NCBI RefSeq assembly: GCF_040581485.1 | Contig: NC_090130.1 | Location: forward strand, 19,657,656 to 19,721,655 | DNA length: 64,000 nt | Source: Linepithema humile | Taxonomy: Eukaryota; Arthropoda; Insecta; Hymenoptera; Formicidae | Direction: 5' to 3' | Program-made: the position numbers and the translations under genes | Notes under the pieces: generated by a model | The model's database searches: none | What the model was told of the DNA's origin: nothing | Seen by the model: the letters and a program-made list of their open reading frames with translations, nothing else | Part shown: positions 1 to 8,372 of the stretch, piece after piece | Layout: each line of letters begins with the position of its first letter | Numbering within the stretch: position 1 is the first letter of the stretch

Positions 1-825
1 ATGTTTGTATTTGTATCCTTTGTTTCCCAAAACAGGTAAATGCGCGTTATGACCGCGTCTGTGAGCGTTAGTAGCGAGTAGTATGCTCTTGTACTTTTGT
101 TTGTCATCCTCCGTACACAGCGTATCGTCGGGAAGTCTTTTGAATATTAATTCGAACAGGCCGGGTGTGCCAGCGTATTTCACACCGTCCACGATCACAT
201 TGTCGTCTTTATCAATGTCGAAGACCTTGTCTCCGAGAAACGTTCCCGCATCGTTAAAGTATACACCGTACACGTTGTCGATCCCTCTCTTCTTGTCACC
301 GCTCAAGAGCTCCCCGATGTACTCTTGACCCAGCGGACCCATTTGGCCGTACAGAGCTTCCCGACCATCGGACGTTTGCATCGTCTGTCTCACGGATGTT
401 ACGAAAGACGGGTCCGTGGTTTCGAACACGTTTTCGGTCGGTAAATATGTCGGCGCTTCAAACACCAATTTTTGCGGCTGGAACGGAGTCGAGGCTTGTA
501 TCGGTGGCGTCAATGGGTTCTGTATCGGTGTCGTCAACGAGGTACGCTTGATTTTCTTCTTCTTCTCAGAGCTTGTCCGCTTTCGTTTGATGTCCGGTTC
601 GTTTTTAATCTCGAGATCGTCAACCGAATCATCGTCACCCTTGATGTTCTCGACGATTCGTTTCAACGGTTCTACGATCGGTTTCAACCGTTTCTCCAAT
701 TGCACCTCTTGCTCCACTCTACCCGTCTTCAACGTCCGATGCTTCTTGCGAATCGACTCGCTCGTACGAGCGATTTCCTTCGCGATCTTCTCCCTCTCGT
801 CGATATCTTTCGTGTCAAGCGTCAT
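1..825 (-). CDS. Partial DUF8207-like adintovirus/Polinton protein
   Basis: Reading the minus strand from an ATG at 825 gives one frame that stays open to the window edge (about 275 codons), so the C-terminus lies outside. The N-terminal third is charged and probably coiled, rich in E/K/R. It is followed by a basic KKKKIKR stretch, a proline/threonine linker, and a conserved-looking C-terminal block with GTPGLFELIF and YKSILLATNAHRRGH. I associate that block with the DUF8207 family found in arthropod genomes beside Polinton-like capsid genes; this link is from memory and not searched. The ATG lies 21 bases past the end of the packaging ATPase, so the two genes form a compact minus-strand pair. 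Plus-strand frames across this stretch are shadows. Function is unknown, perhaps a virion or DNA-binding protein. Confidence 0.7.
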   Translation of the reverse strand, partial: MTLDTKDIDEREKIAKEIARTSESIRKKHRTLKTGRVEQEVQLEKRLKPIVEPLKRIVENIKGDDDSVDDLEIKNEPDIKRKRTSSEKKKKIKRTSLTTPIQNPLTPPIQASTPFQPQKLVFEAPTYLPTENVFETTDPSFVTSVRQTMQTSDGREALYGQMGPLGQEYIGELLSGDKKRGIDNVYGVYFNDAGTFLGDKVFDIDKDDNVIVDGVKYAGTPGLFELIFKRLPDDTLCTEDDKQKYKSILLATNAHRRGHNAHLPVLGNKGYKYKH

Positions 826-845
826 CGTCAACGTCTCGAGAACAA

Positions 846-1547
846 CTAACCATTCCGCGGTACCGCAAACTCGTTAAAACCACGTCTGTAACGTCCATCG
901 TTAATCGCACTATCCTTGTCTATCACTAAAAATCCGTACTTGTGCTGCCAACATGCGTGACACAATGTACCGAAATCTTCGTACGTCATGTCCGTATTCA
1001 CATGATCGTTGTAGACGTGCTTAAGGTTTGTTCCATCCTGCTTGAATATTACGAGTAAATTCGCGTTGTCGCGCACGAGATGTTTCGGTATTTTTGCATA
1101 CGTTTGGCATAGATAAAAACAATCGACCTTCGAATGTCGACCCATAGCAAAGTACTCACGTATCGCATTCTGCTTGTCGCACGCTATATCGTCGAAGACG
1201 AATACGGAATTCGGTAACGCCTCGCTGTGCGGTACAATTGTGTTGTTGTCCGAGAATGTAAAGTAGCCGATTTCATCGATCGATCCGAGCAATCTTTCGA
1301 GATATCGATACTTTGGTTGATTCAACGATTTCGAGTACACGTACACGTTTTCGAAACGTACACCGTTCGGACTTTCCAGCAGACTAATCATTACATTGGT
1401 TTTACCGCAATTCGAGGGACCGCAAATGATACCACGTATCGTGTTTGGCAGTATTTTACCGTGTCTGCACGCCTTCTCACAAACCCCTTGCGTCTTATCA
1501 TCCATGTTTTTCACACGGATCGTGTACGGTTGTTGTACAAATTTCAT
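846..1547 (-). CDS. Viral genome-packaging ATPase (A32/FtsK-HerA type)
   Basis: A 233-residue protein with a Walker A P-loop GPSNCGKT at residues 43-50 and a Walker B VFVFDD at about 115-120, followed by a sensor-like region (LCQTYAKIPKHLVRDN). This is the layout of the small A32-like packaging ATPases of adintoviruses, Polintons and relatives, which drive double-stranded DNA into the capsid. The N-terminus carries a basic VKN/K-rich lead-in. It is divergently transcribed from the PLA2/pX gene at 1732 across a short promoter region, and the DUF8207-like gene follows directly. No stop or frameshift is visible. Family assignment is strong from motifs and neighbours. Confidence 0.88.
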   Translation of the reverse strand: MKFVQQPYTIRVKNMDDKTQGVCEKACRHGKILPNTIRGIICGPSNCGKTNVMISLLESPNGVRFENVYVYSKSLNQPKYRYLERLLGSIDEIGYFTFSDNNTIVPHSEALPNSVFVFDDIACDKQNAIREYFAMGRHSKVDCFYLCQTYAKIPKHLVRDNANLLVIFKQDGTNLKHVYNDHVNTDMTYEDFGTLCHACWQHKYGFLVIDKDSAINDGRYRRGFNEFAVPRNG

Positions 1548-1653
1548 TTTTTTTTTTTTACCAGACTCTTTCTCATCCTTGTTATTACGCGACGAGTGCG
1601 CAGCATCGGTTGTTGGAAAGAGCGGTACTGGTTAATGATCGATACGCGCCTCC

Positions 1654-1661
1654 TATTTATA
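1654..1661 (-). promoter_or_regulatory. TATA-like box for the packaging ATPase unit
   Basis: TATAAATA on the minus strand lies about 110 bases upstream of the ATPase ATG, in the 184-base gap between the divergent ATPase and PLA2 genes. The match is to a TATA consensus only; no start site can be seen. Confidence 0.35.
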
Positions 1662-1731
1662 GGTGAGCGCTGTCGAAACACACCTCAGTTGGAAATATGA
1701 TTTACACGCGATACGTTAGAATTCGTGCTCT

Positions 1732-2439
1732 ATGAAACGATACAAGGGTGCCGGTTTACTGAACAGTGTAATAAATCGACTACCGTTGGAGCTGCATATA
1801 CCCGGCTACCAATTTTGCGGGCCGGGGACTCGTCTGCGGAAACGACTCGCGCGAGGGGATCGAGGTATCAATCCGTTGGACGCGGCGTGTCGCGATCACG
1901 ACATCGCGTACTCGCAAAACCGCGAATCAGCGGACCGCCACGCAGCCGATCGCGTTCTCGCCGATAAAGCGCGGGTGCGGATCACCGCTGCGGACGCGAC
2001 TCTCGGTGAGAGGGCTGCTGCTACCGCCGTATGGGCTGCTATGAAAGCAAAGACGAAATTGGGGATGGGTATGACAAAGAGAAAGAAGAAGAAGACCAAG
2101 AGGAGAACGCTTCCGACGGCGAAACGCGGTGGTATGTTACCGTTGTTACCGCTCTTGGGAGTCATCGGTTCGCTTGCCGGTGGAGCGGCGGGTGTTGCAA
2201 AGGCGGTGAACGACTCTAAGGCCGCGCGACGACAACTCGAAGAGACGAAACGTCACAATAAAGCAATGGAAGGACGGGGGATTTATCTCGCTCCGTACAA
2301 GCGGGGCAAAGGATTGAAGAGAAAAAAAAAACGTCGAAAAAACGATAGAGATGCCCACGGGTGCCACCACCAATCTACAGTTGTTACAAATAGCGAAGCG
2401 TATGCGAATACCGTATTTCCGAGGTGTCTACATGCGTAA
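1732..2439 (+). CDS. Phospholipase A2 / pX-like minor capsid protein
   Basis: A 235-residue frame with two recognisable parts. Residues 25-60 carry a viral PLA2 signature: a calcium-loop-like FCGPGT (28-33) and DAACRDHDIAY with the His-Asp catalytic pair (56-57). This is the motif used by parvovirus VP1 and some adintovirus capsid proteins to breach endosomal membranes. Residues about 134-160 are hydrophobic and Gly/Ala-rich, followed by a strongly basic tail of repeated K/R, reminiscent of adenovirus pX/Mu DNA-condensing protein. A lysine-rich patch lies at about 90-110. The last 90 bases overlap the protease ORF in another frame, so the true C-terminus may be as annotated or slightly earlier. 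It leads the plus-strand capsid cluster. Confidence 0.72.
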   Translation: MKRYKGAGLLNSVINRLPLELHIPGYQFCGPGTRLRKRLARGDRGINPLDAACRDHDIAYSQNRESADRHAADRVLADKARVRITAADATLGERAAATAVWAAMKAKTKLGMGMTKRKKKKTKRRTLPTAKRGGMLPLLPLLGVIGSLAGGAAGVAKAVNDSKAARRQLEETKRHNKAMEGRGIYLAPYKRGKGLKRKKKRRKNDRDAHGCHHQSTVVTNSEAYANTVFPRCLHA

Positions 2440-2788
2440 CGCTTTACCCGACAAGATACATAAAAATGAGAGCGGTATCGTGAATTTGGACGATGTCGAC
2501 GGGCCGGGCACGCATTGGGTGGCGTACGCCAAGAGAGGCGATCGCGCCGTATACTTTGACAGCTTTGGCAATTTGCAACCGCCGAAGGAGCTTACACGCT
2601 ACCTCGGAGACACCGATACAACGATAACGTACAATCGCACGGTCTACCAGACGTACGATCAAACGATCTGCGGACAATTGTGCCTCCTGTTCCTTCAGAA
2701 AATAGATATAAAAATCGATCCGCCATCGATCGACATCAGTTGTCGATGGAATCTCGACAATGTCGCTGACGCTCACTCTAAGCGGTAA
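2351..2788 (+). CDS. Adenain-like cysteine protease
   Basis: A 145-residue protein matching the adenovirus maturation protease fold by its spaced catalytic residues: His55 in GTHWVAYAKRGD, Asp70 in VYFDSFG, Gln104, and Cys107 in QTICGQLCLLFLQ. The family cleaves capsid precursor proteins during virion maturation and is a hallmark of adenoviruses, adintoviruses, Polintons and virophages. It overlaps the end of the PLA2/pX frame by 89 bases and the start of the next capsid gene by 29 bases, showing strong compaction. The start at 2351 keeps the whole N-terminal region conserved in layout. No lesion is seen. Confidence 0.85.
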   Translation: MPTGATTNLQLLQIAKRMRIPYFRGVYMRNALPDKIHKNESGIVNLDDVDGPGTHWVAYAKRGDRAVYFDSFGNLQPPKELTRYLGDTDTTITYNRTVYQTYDQTICGQLCLLFLQKIDIKIDPPSIDISCRWNLDNVADAHSKR

Positions 2789-3488
2789 AAGCAGCGTTCT
2801 CACGGTGGATTATTTTCCACCGATAGACTTGAGCGATGGGGACTACGAGCTCGGCCTAACCACGATGGAGACCTACAACACGATTCCGAACGTGACGGTA
2901 GCGAACAATAAATTTTATTTCGACGACAATGACGAAGAAATTACAATTCCCGAAGGATCGTACGAATTGGACGCCATTGCTTCTTATCTGAAACGCGGGA
3001 TACTGCAAAAACGAGGAAAAAGTGAAGAGCAAGATTATCCATTGTCACTTCGTCCCAACGTTAATACCATGAAGAGTGAAATCATGTGCGCTTTTCGAAT
3101 AAATTTCGCCAAACCGAATACCATCGGACCGCTGTTTGGATTTTCGACGGGTCGTATACTGGAACCGAGAAAGTTGCACGAATCAGATTCCTCGGTAAAC
3201 ATCGTCAACGTAAACATTATTCGAGTGGAATGCAGCATAACCACGGGTGCGTACGCCAACGACAGGTCGGTGCACACGATACACGAATTTTCACCGAACG
3301 TGCCTCCGGGATATAAAGTCTCGGAAACACCGGCGCAAATCATTTACCTTCCGGTCATCGCGAGGAGCGTTACCGATATCACCTTGCGTGTGGTGGATCA
3401 AGACGGACGATTGATCGATTTTCGCGGAGAGGAGATTACCATCAGACTGCACTTGCGGCGACGTGGTGCGAGGAAATGCTCGTGTTGA
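2760..3488 (+). CDS. Penton-like minor capsid protein
   Basis: A 242-residue frame predicted mostly beta, with no transmembrane segment. Features include an N-terminal LTLSGKSSVLTVDYFPPIDL, a central stretch typical of a jelly-roll protein, and a basic cysteine tail (RRRGARKCSC). Position between the adenain-type protease and the major capsid protein, and length, match the single jelly-roll penton/minor capsid protein of Polinton-like viruses, which occupies five-fold vertices. Homology is inferred from synteny and general composition rather than a diagnostic motif, so the name is tentative. Its 5' end overlaps the protease gene by 29 bases. Confidence 0.65.
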   Translation: MSLTLTLSGKSSVLTVDYFPPIDLSDGDYELGLTTMETYNTIPNVTVANNKFYFDDNDEEITIPEGSYELDAIASYLKRGILQKRGKSEEQDYPLSLRPNVNTMKSEIMCAFRINFAKPNTIGPLFGFSTGRILEPRKLHESDSSVNIVNVNIIRVECSITTGAYANDRSVHTIHEFSPNVPPGYKVSETPAQIIYLPVIARSVTDITLRVVDQDGRLIDFRGEEITIRLHLRRRGARKCSC

Positions 3489-3611
3489 ACGAACAGCGAG
3501 TGATTGAGAGAACAACGAAAATTGGGAAAACATCGCCATTCAAGAGGCTCAGTACGACGAACGTAAACTTTTTAAAATCGTTGGGATTCGTTGTGAGAAA
3601 CGTTTAAAGAG

Positions 3612-4811
3612 ATGGATATACTCGACATCGCTGACGAGCCCGTCTTCGACGAGCGTATCGTGAAATATGAGATGCACACGTACAATCCGTACGCTAACAC
3701 GACGTTGGGACACAGCGACGAGATACGAATACCGATACAGCAACAGGATTTGTACACGTTACCGTGTGAGAATTTTCTCTACGTTGAAGGAAAACTCGTT
3801 ACTTCTGCCGATGAGAATAGAGATAACGTGTGTATAATGGGAAATAATTGTGTCGCGTTCATGTTTGATAAAATGCAATACGAGCTCGACGGAGTTGAAA
3901 TCGATCGTAACAGAAACGTTGGAATAACGAGCACGATCAAAAACTATGTATCGCTGACGACGGAGAAGAGCAAGACGCTGAAATACGCATCGTGGAATCC
4001 GGATGGATATTCGTTGCTCGATGGAAACTTTAATTTTTGCGTTCCGCTCAATACTCTTTTAGGATTCTGCGAGGACTACAAACGGATTGTAATCAACGCT
4101 CGTCACGAACTTGTATTGATACGATCGCGCAACGATAACAATTCTCTCGTTGGACGAGCCGGTGCGAATCCGACGATCGAGCTACTCAAGATACAGTGGC
4201 GAATGCCTCACGTATCTCTGAGCGAAGTCAACAAGCTGTCTCTTCTTCGAACTTTGGAAAGCGGAAGATATCTGAGCGTGTGCTTCCGTTCGTGGGATCT
4301 GTACGAGTTTCCTCTGCTGCAAAACACGACCAAGCATTCCTGGGCGGTCAAAGCTGCGACGCAATTGGAAAAACCGCGATACGTAATCTTCGCTCTCCAA
4401 ACCGGTCGAAAAAACGTACTGTCTGAAAACGCTACGCAATTTGACGCTTGTAAACTCACCAATGTGAGACTGCATCTGAATTCAGATTTTTATCCGTACG
4501 ACGACATGAATTTGGATTTCGACAGAAATCGATACGCTATACTGTACAATATGTATGCGCGTTTCCGCAAAGCTTATTATGGACAGGACGATACGTATTT
4601 GGACATCGATGAATTCTCGAAAGCCGGTCCGTTCGTAGTCATAGATTGTTCGCGACAAAACGACTCTGTCAAGAGCGCCACCGTTGACGTGCGAATAGAA
4701 TTTGATTGTAAGGAAAATATACCGGCCAACACCACCGCCTATTGTCTCATTATACACGATCGAATGGTCGAATATAATCCACTGAACAACATTGTGCGCA
4801 GACTCGTGTGA
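3612..4811 (+). CDS. Major capsid protein (hexon-like, double jelly-roll)
   Basis: A 399-residue protein, the largest of the cluster, in the syntenic position of the adintovirus/Polinton hexon. It begins MDILDIADEPVFDERI and shows alternating beta-strand-like segments throughout, including a typical C-terminal barrel segment (FVVIDCSRQNDSVKSATVDV, then a run ending VRRLV). Double jelly-roll capsid proteins form the trimeric capsomers of the virion. It is preceded by a 123-base spacer after the penton-like gene and followed 19 bases later by the next frame. No internal stop. Assignment rests on synteny plus fold-like composition; a structure prediction would confirm it. Confidence 0.78.
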   Translation: MDILDIADEPVFDERIVKYEMHTYNPYANTTLGHSDEIRIPIQQQDLYTLPCENFLYVEGKLVTSADENRDNVCIMGNNCVAFMFDKMQYELDGVEIDRNRNVGITSTIKNYVSLTTEKSKTLKYASWNPDGYSLLDGNFNFCVPLNTLLGFCEDYKRIVINARHELVLIRSRNDNNSLVGRAGANPTIELLKIQWRMPHVSLSEVNKLSLLRTLESGRYLSVCFRSWDLYEFPLLQNTTKHSWAVKAATQLEKPRYVIFALQTGRKNVLSENATQFDACKLTNVRLHLNSDFYPYDDMNLDFDRNRYAILYNMYARFRKAYYGQDDTYLDIDEFSKAGPFVVIDCSRQNDSVKSATVDVRIEFDCKENIPANTTAYCLIIHDRMVEYNPLNNIVRRLV

Positions 4812-4830
4812 AAAGTTATAAATTAGACGT

Positions 4831-5370
4831 GTGCGAATGGGAACGTCAGTTTTCCGACGGTCGACGATGATGTCTGACGTACCAATTTTCGTCGATCTGC
4901 AAGGTTACGCGTTCAACAACATTTTTATCGTGAAAGAGGTAGCGGTACTTCGCGATGGCGAAACGTTATCTCATTACGTATTTCGTGAACACGTACCGTG
5001 GTATCTGTTGACGAAATCGGAAAAATCGCTGGCGTGTTGGTTACGGATACACCACCACGGCTTCCGATGGGAAGATGGACACGTCTCGTACAGTCAGATG
5101 AAAAGTCTTATCAACAATGCCATTGGTACGGAACCGTCTCTGATATACGTGAAAGGACTCGAGAAGAAAAAGTGGTTGTGCGAGATTTTGGAAGATGATG
5201 TAGAGATTGAAACAATAGATGCGGATTACGAAGATATCGCACGCCTGACGAACTTGGATGTAATCGGAACCTTGCGCTGCGCGTATCACACGAGACATTG
5301 CGCTATGCGGAATGTTTGCAAATTGTACAAGTGGTGGTTTGAGCGTAACAAACGTGTAAAACAACTATGA
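4831..5370 (+). CDS. Conserved viral hypothetical protein (VPIFVDLQG family)
   Basis: A 179-residue frame. The native start is probably one of the twin ATGs at 4867/4870, since conservation-like sequence starts at DVPIFVDLQGYAFNNIFIVK. I remember this N-terminal signature from many proteins annotated as uncharacterised in arthropod genomes, usually near Polinton-like capsid genes. The opening beta-strand with an acidic residue in a hydrophobic run resembles a DEDD/RNase H-like exonuclease strand, but I cannot see a complete catalytic set, so no enzyme is claimed. The C-terminal third has Cys/His residues (LRCAYHTRHCAMRNVC) that could bind zinc. It is the last gene of the plus-strand capsid operon. 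Confidence 0.65.
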   Translation: MRMGTSVFRRSTMMSDVPIFVDLQGYAFNNIFIVKEVAVLRDGETLSHYVFREHVPWYLLTKSEKSLACWLRIHHHGFRWEDGHVSYSQMKSLINNAIGTEPSLIYVKGLEKKKWLCEILEDDVEIETIDADYEDIARLTNLDVIGTLRCAYHTRHCAMRNVCKLYKWWFERNKRVKQL

Positions 5371-5460
5371 TTTATGCTAATAAAATGATGTGTATCACAC
5401 TCGTATGACTTTTATTCCACCTTTTACCCATCACATAATCCACCATATAATCTGGTCTAT

Positions 5461-5556
5461 CGCTTATCTCGCAGTAAAATAGGACGTTGAATAGGATGGG
5501 GAAAGAGTCTGGTAAAAAAAAATGAAAAATTAATTTATTTAATATAAATAATATTT
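5461..5556. repeat. 3'-end module, copy 1 (pairs with 8277-8372)
   Basis: This stretch and 8277-8372 begin with the same CGCTTATCTCGCAGTA and continue in parallel through an AT-rich AATAATATTTATTAAAAA segment. Each copy lies just downstream of a minus-strand gene (the five-exon gene and the 202-residue ORF), so it is best read as a shared 3' untranslated/poly(A) region in minus orientation. Confidence 0.6.
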
Positions 5557-5916
5557 ATTAAAAAACTAAAAAAATATATGTACATTTGAGTGAACAGAAT
5601 TTTTTCAATTGTATAAAAAATGTTTTTCCGACGCCTTTCCACCGCCGCCGCATCGATATCCCTCCGCTTGCCTCGTTTCCTCCGTTCTTTCCTCGCGAGG
5701 AATCGACTGGCGAAACCGACGACTTCGAAAGCGCGCCGCAGGAACCTCGCCCGACCAAGTTTTCCTCCGACTCTTCTTCTCCACCACCTGTTTGAACTGC
5801 AAAAAGTCCAAATTAAAAATTAATGAATTAATTAAAAAAATTTGAGTATGAAAATATAAAATCGAAAAAATTTGTAGTGTTAAATCAACTCACCTCTCGA
5901 TTTTCTTTTTTTTACT

Positions 5917-7065
5917 TTACTCCCCCGTTTGATAATTGTAATCGGGAGAGTAAGAAATCACAGGGGGGCTGTATCCTGTGAAAATTTTATTGTTTAAAAA
6001 AATAAAATTCGAGCATAAAAGTAACTGTAAAAATTTTCAATCTTTCTTACCTCTGTCACCCATTCCCCATCCGTCTTGCGCGTAGCCTTCCTCATCCCCT
6101 CCTTCATAATACCTCTCCTCTTCCTCAGTCTGTAATTCCTCTTCCTCAGTCTGTAATTCCTCTTCCTCAGTCTGTAATTCTTCTTCCTGCTCTTCCTCCT
6201 CCTCGCGAAGTGAGCTCGTCGATTCGTCGCTCGCGAGATCGACGAGCTCAGGCGTTAGAACAATTCGAGCGCGAGCTAAAACATTAAATTTTTTGTAAAA
6301 TTTCCTAATATAAAATCGATGGTGTTATTTTATTTCATATAAATAATGTATGCAGCGACTTACACGAGGGTCCGGCTTCGTCGCTCGCGAGATCGACGAG
6401 CTCAGGCGTTAGAACAATTCGAGCGCGAGCTAAAACATTAATTTTTTTTTTGTAAAATTTCCTAATATAAAATCGATGCTGTTATTTCATATAAATAATG
6501 TATACAGCGACTTACACGAGGGTCCGGCCTCAGGCGAGGTATCTGCTCGACGTCTTACCCCGAGACGTCGAGTAGCTCGCTCGTCACGGTTTTGACGCGT
6601 ACCACGCACCACACCCTCCACCACCATGGTTTTTTTAGGTGTTGAATGTTGTAGCGTTCCTAAAACAAAAAAAAAAAATGATTTTTAATTTTTTAAAACT
6701 TTGTTTTAATATTCATAATACAAAAAAAAAAATAGAAACTTACCATTTTTTACCGCACCATGATAGCAATTCGACAGCCTGATGATATAGCCTCCCACAT
6801 CCTCTTCCTCGTTGTCGTTGAACGCTCGCCTTGTCTCGATTATTTTGCCAGCAATAATCAAGAGCTGCAGATAAATCGAAAAATGTCCCAAACGGAATAA
6901 AACCGCGAGCACCGCACTAGGGCACGCACCCGCAAACTTTGCGAATACCGCATAATTATTATCGTCGTTGTCGGATAACGATGATAAATAATTATCGATG
7001 TATAGCCCGTTTAAGTTACACGCCAATCGCAAACACGAATCAATAATTTTCCGCAAACTAGACAT
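5917..7065 (-). CDS. Five-exon viral-tail gene with duplicated exon, unknown function
   Basis: Exons on the minus strand: 7065-6744, 6659-6516, 6429-6364, 6275-6051, 5975-5917. Every intron begins GT(AAGT-like) and ends AG, all four junctions are phase 1, and the joined frame of 816 bases ends at TAA 5919-5917 (271 residues). Exon 1 (107 residues) is hydrophobic in its middle (ACPSAVLAVLFRLGHFSIYL) with an acidic DNEEED stretch. Exon 2 is basic and Arg-rich. Exon 3 (66 nt) and the start of exon 4 are near-identical copies. Exon 4 adds three repeats of ELQTEEE. An alternative last exon starting at 5796 would replace the C-terminus with a basic tail if exon 5 were skipped. A TATA box sits at 7157-7164. 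I recognise no family. Confidence 0.62.
6223..6534. repeat. Tandem duplication of a 66-nt exon plus flanking intron
   Basis: Two copies with a period of about 154 bases. Each holds the exon sequence beginning CTCGCGCTCGAATTGTTCTA on the minus strand, its acceptor, and the upstream intron with donor GTAAGTCGCTG. Differences are a few substitutions and an indel in the intron poly-T. The duplicated exon keeps reading frame (22 codons, phase 1-1). Confidence 0.85.
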
Positions 7066-7156
7066 TTTTAAAACGAATAATTAGCTCTCGGATGATTTCC
7101 TACGTTCCACTCGAGCCTTGAGAAGTTAATACGTCGATGCAATAGTTAATCCCGGC

Positions 7157-7164
7157 TTATATAC
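7157..7164 (-). promoter_or_regulatory. TATA box of the five-exon gene
   Basis: TATATAAG on the minus strand, about 92 bases upstream of the ATG at 7065. The same TATATAAG core appears before the 7790 plus-strand ORF and before the 9336 minus-strand ORF, suggesting a common promoter style for the tail genes. Confidence 0.5.
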
Positions 7165-7216
7165 CCTTACATCAAAGATGCCGCTAAATCTTATTATAAT
7201 CTAATTATGTTCACAG

Positions 7217-7497
7217 ATAGCTAACATTTGTATCGATATCCACTATAGTTTACAATAATATGTCGAAGACGAGATAACTCGCTCGACAGCAGCATTTCCT
7301 TTTCGAGGAACAGTAATCGTGGATCTAAGGTTTCGCTAGGACGATAGGTGCTAAGCTATTCGTCGCTAACTAACATTCGTATCGATATCCACTATAGTTT
7401 ACAATAATATGTCGAAGACGAGATAACTCGCTCGACAGTAGCATTTCCTTTTCGAGGAACAGTAATCGGGATCTAAGGTTTCGCTAGGACGATAGGC
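7217..7497. repeat. Direct tandem duplication, about 150-bp period
   Basis: Two near-identical blocks (about 7217-7347 and 7368-7497) begin at GTATCGATATCCACTATAGT and run through CATTTCCTTTTCGAGGAACA to CTAGGACGATAGG. They lie in the spacer between divergently transcribed tail genes (7065 minus, 7790 plus). No ORF crosses them. They could be enhancer- or origin-type repeats of the viral element. Confidence 0.8.
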
Positions 7498-7716
7498 CAG
7501 CGTATCATATTTCCATTTATTCAACGTCTATCGTACGTCTTTGAACCTCTATCGAACGTCTATCGTATATCTTTTAACGTATTGTTGAACGTCTTACGTA
7601 CAACTTTTAACATCTTTTGTACATCTTTTCAACATTACTTAAACCACTTTTAACATCTATCAAACGTCTTTTAACGTTTATTACTACAGCGAAATTGACG
7701 TTTTTGCGTCGAGCTG

Positions 7717-7725
7717 TATATAAGG
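7717..7725 (+). promoter_or_regulatory. TATA box before the small Pro-rich ORF
   Basis: TATATAAGG in the context CTGTATATAAGGTGTGCGG, 65 bases upstream of the ATG at 7790, a normal distance for a short leader. Confidence 0.5.
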
Positions 7726-7789
7726 TGTGCGGAAGAGAGAAATTTATCAGTTCAAAGTGTGCACGCGGTGGAGAAAAAAGTATAGAAAA

Positions 7790-7936
7790 ATGGAGCGTGA
7801 TCAGAATAGAAAAAATTCCGAATACGAGAAGTGTAAGGATTGCGGAGTGTACCACAAGCCGATAGCTGTGGTCGAGCCTCGTCCGAGAACGACTCAAGCG
7901 CCTCCCGTCCCTCCTCGTAATCGTGAAAGGCGTTAA
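7790..7936 (+). CDS. Small proline-rich protein, unknown function
   Basis: A 48-codon ORF starting at the first ATG after the TATA box. It opens with charged residues, contains a CKDC Cys pair (possible zinc ligand) and ends with a proline-rich PPVPPR motif of the class that binds SH3 domains. It is followed by AT-rich 3' sequence. I recognise no homologue. Its support comes from the promoter spacing and the identical promoter style of the neighbouring tail genes; the short length keeps confidence moderate. Confidence 0.45.
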   Translation: MERDQNRKNSEYEKCKDCGVYHKPIAVVEPRPRTTQAPPVPPRNRERR

Positions 7937-8276
7937 AGGCTCGGTTGAAACAATTTTTTTTTTTTTTGTAAAAAATGTATAGATGAAAAAAAATATGAAT
8001 AAAATTTGTTAATACTAATCTTATTGCAATTTTTTCTCCTTTCACCTACCATCCTTAAATTACATATTAAGTTTAGATTAGAGTTCCTATTAAATTTATA
8101 TTTTTACCGCGGATAATTTGTATTAAGAAGAAAACATAAGTATATTATTGGTGTTTAGAATAAATGCATAACTTAAATAATTCACTCTATATTATTCGTC
8201 ACAATTAAAAGAAAAAAAAAATGATAGTCACTGGTCCGCTCGTTTCCTTCTATCGTGTAGTGTAACATGACGCGCG

Positions 8277-8372
8277 CGCTTATCTCGCAGTAGGATAGGT
8301 CAGTGAATAAGATGAGGCACAGGAATAATAATTCAAATTATTTTATTGATAAATAATATTTATTAAAAATAA
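8277..8372. repeat. 3'-end module, copy 2 (pairs with 5461-5556)
   Basis: Second copy of the CGCTTATCTCGCAGTA module, located immediately past the stop codon of the 202-residue minus-strand ORF. See the copy at 5461. Confidence 0.6.

Noticed and set aside
416..877. Plus-strand ORF over the left edge
   Set aside because: Shadow of the minus-strand DUF8207-like gene, whose frame runs the full length with viral-type composition.
1227..1700. Plus-strand ORF opposite the packaging ATPase
   Set aside because: Antisense shadow; the minus strand carries both Walker motifs.
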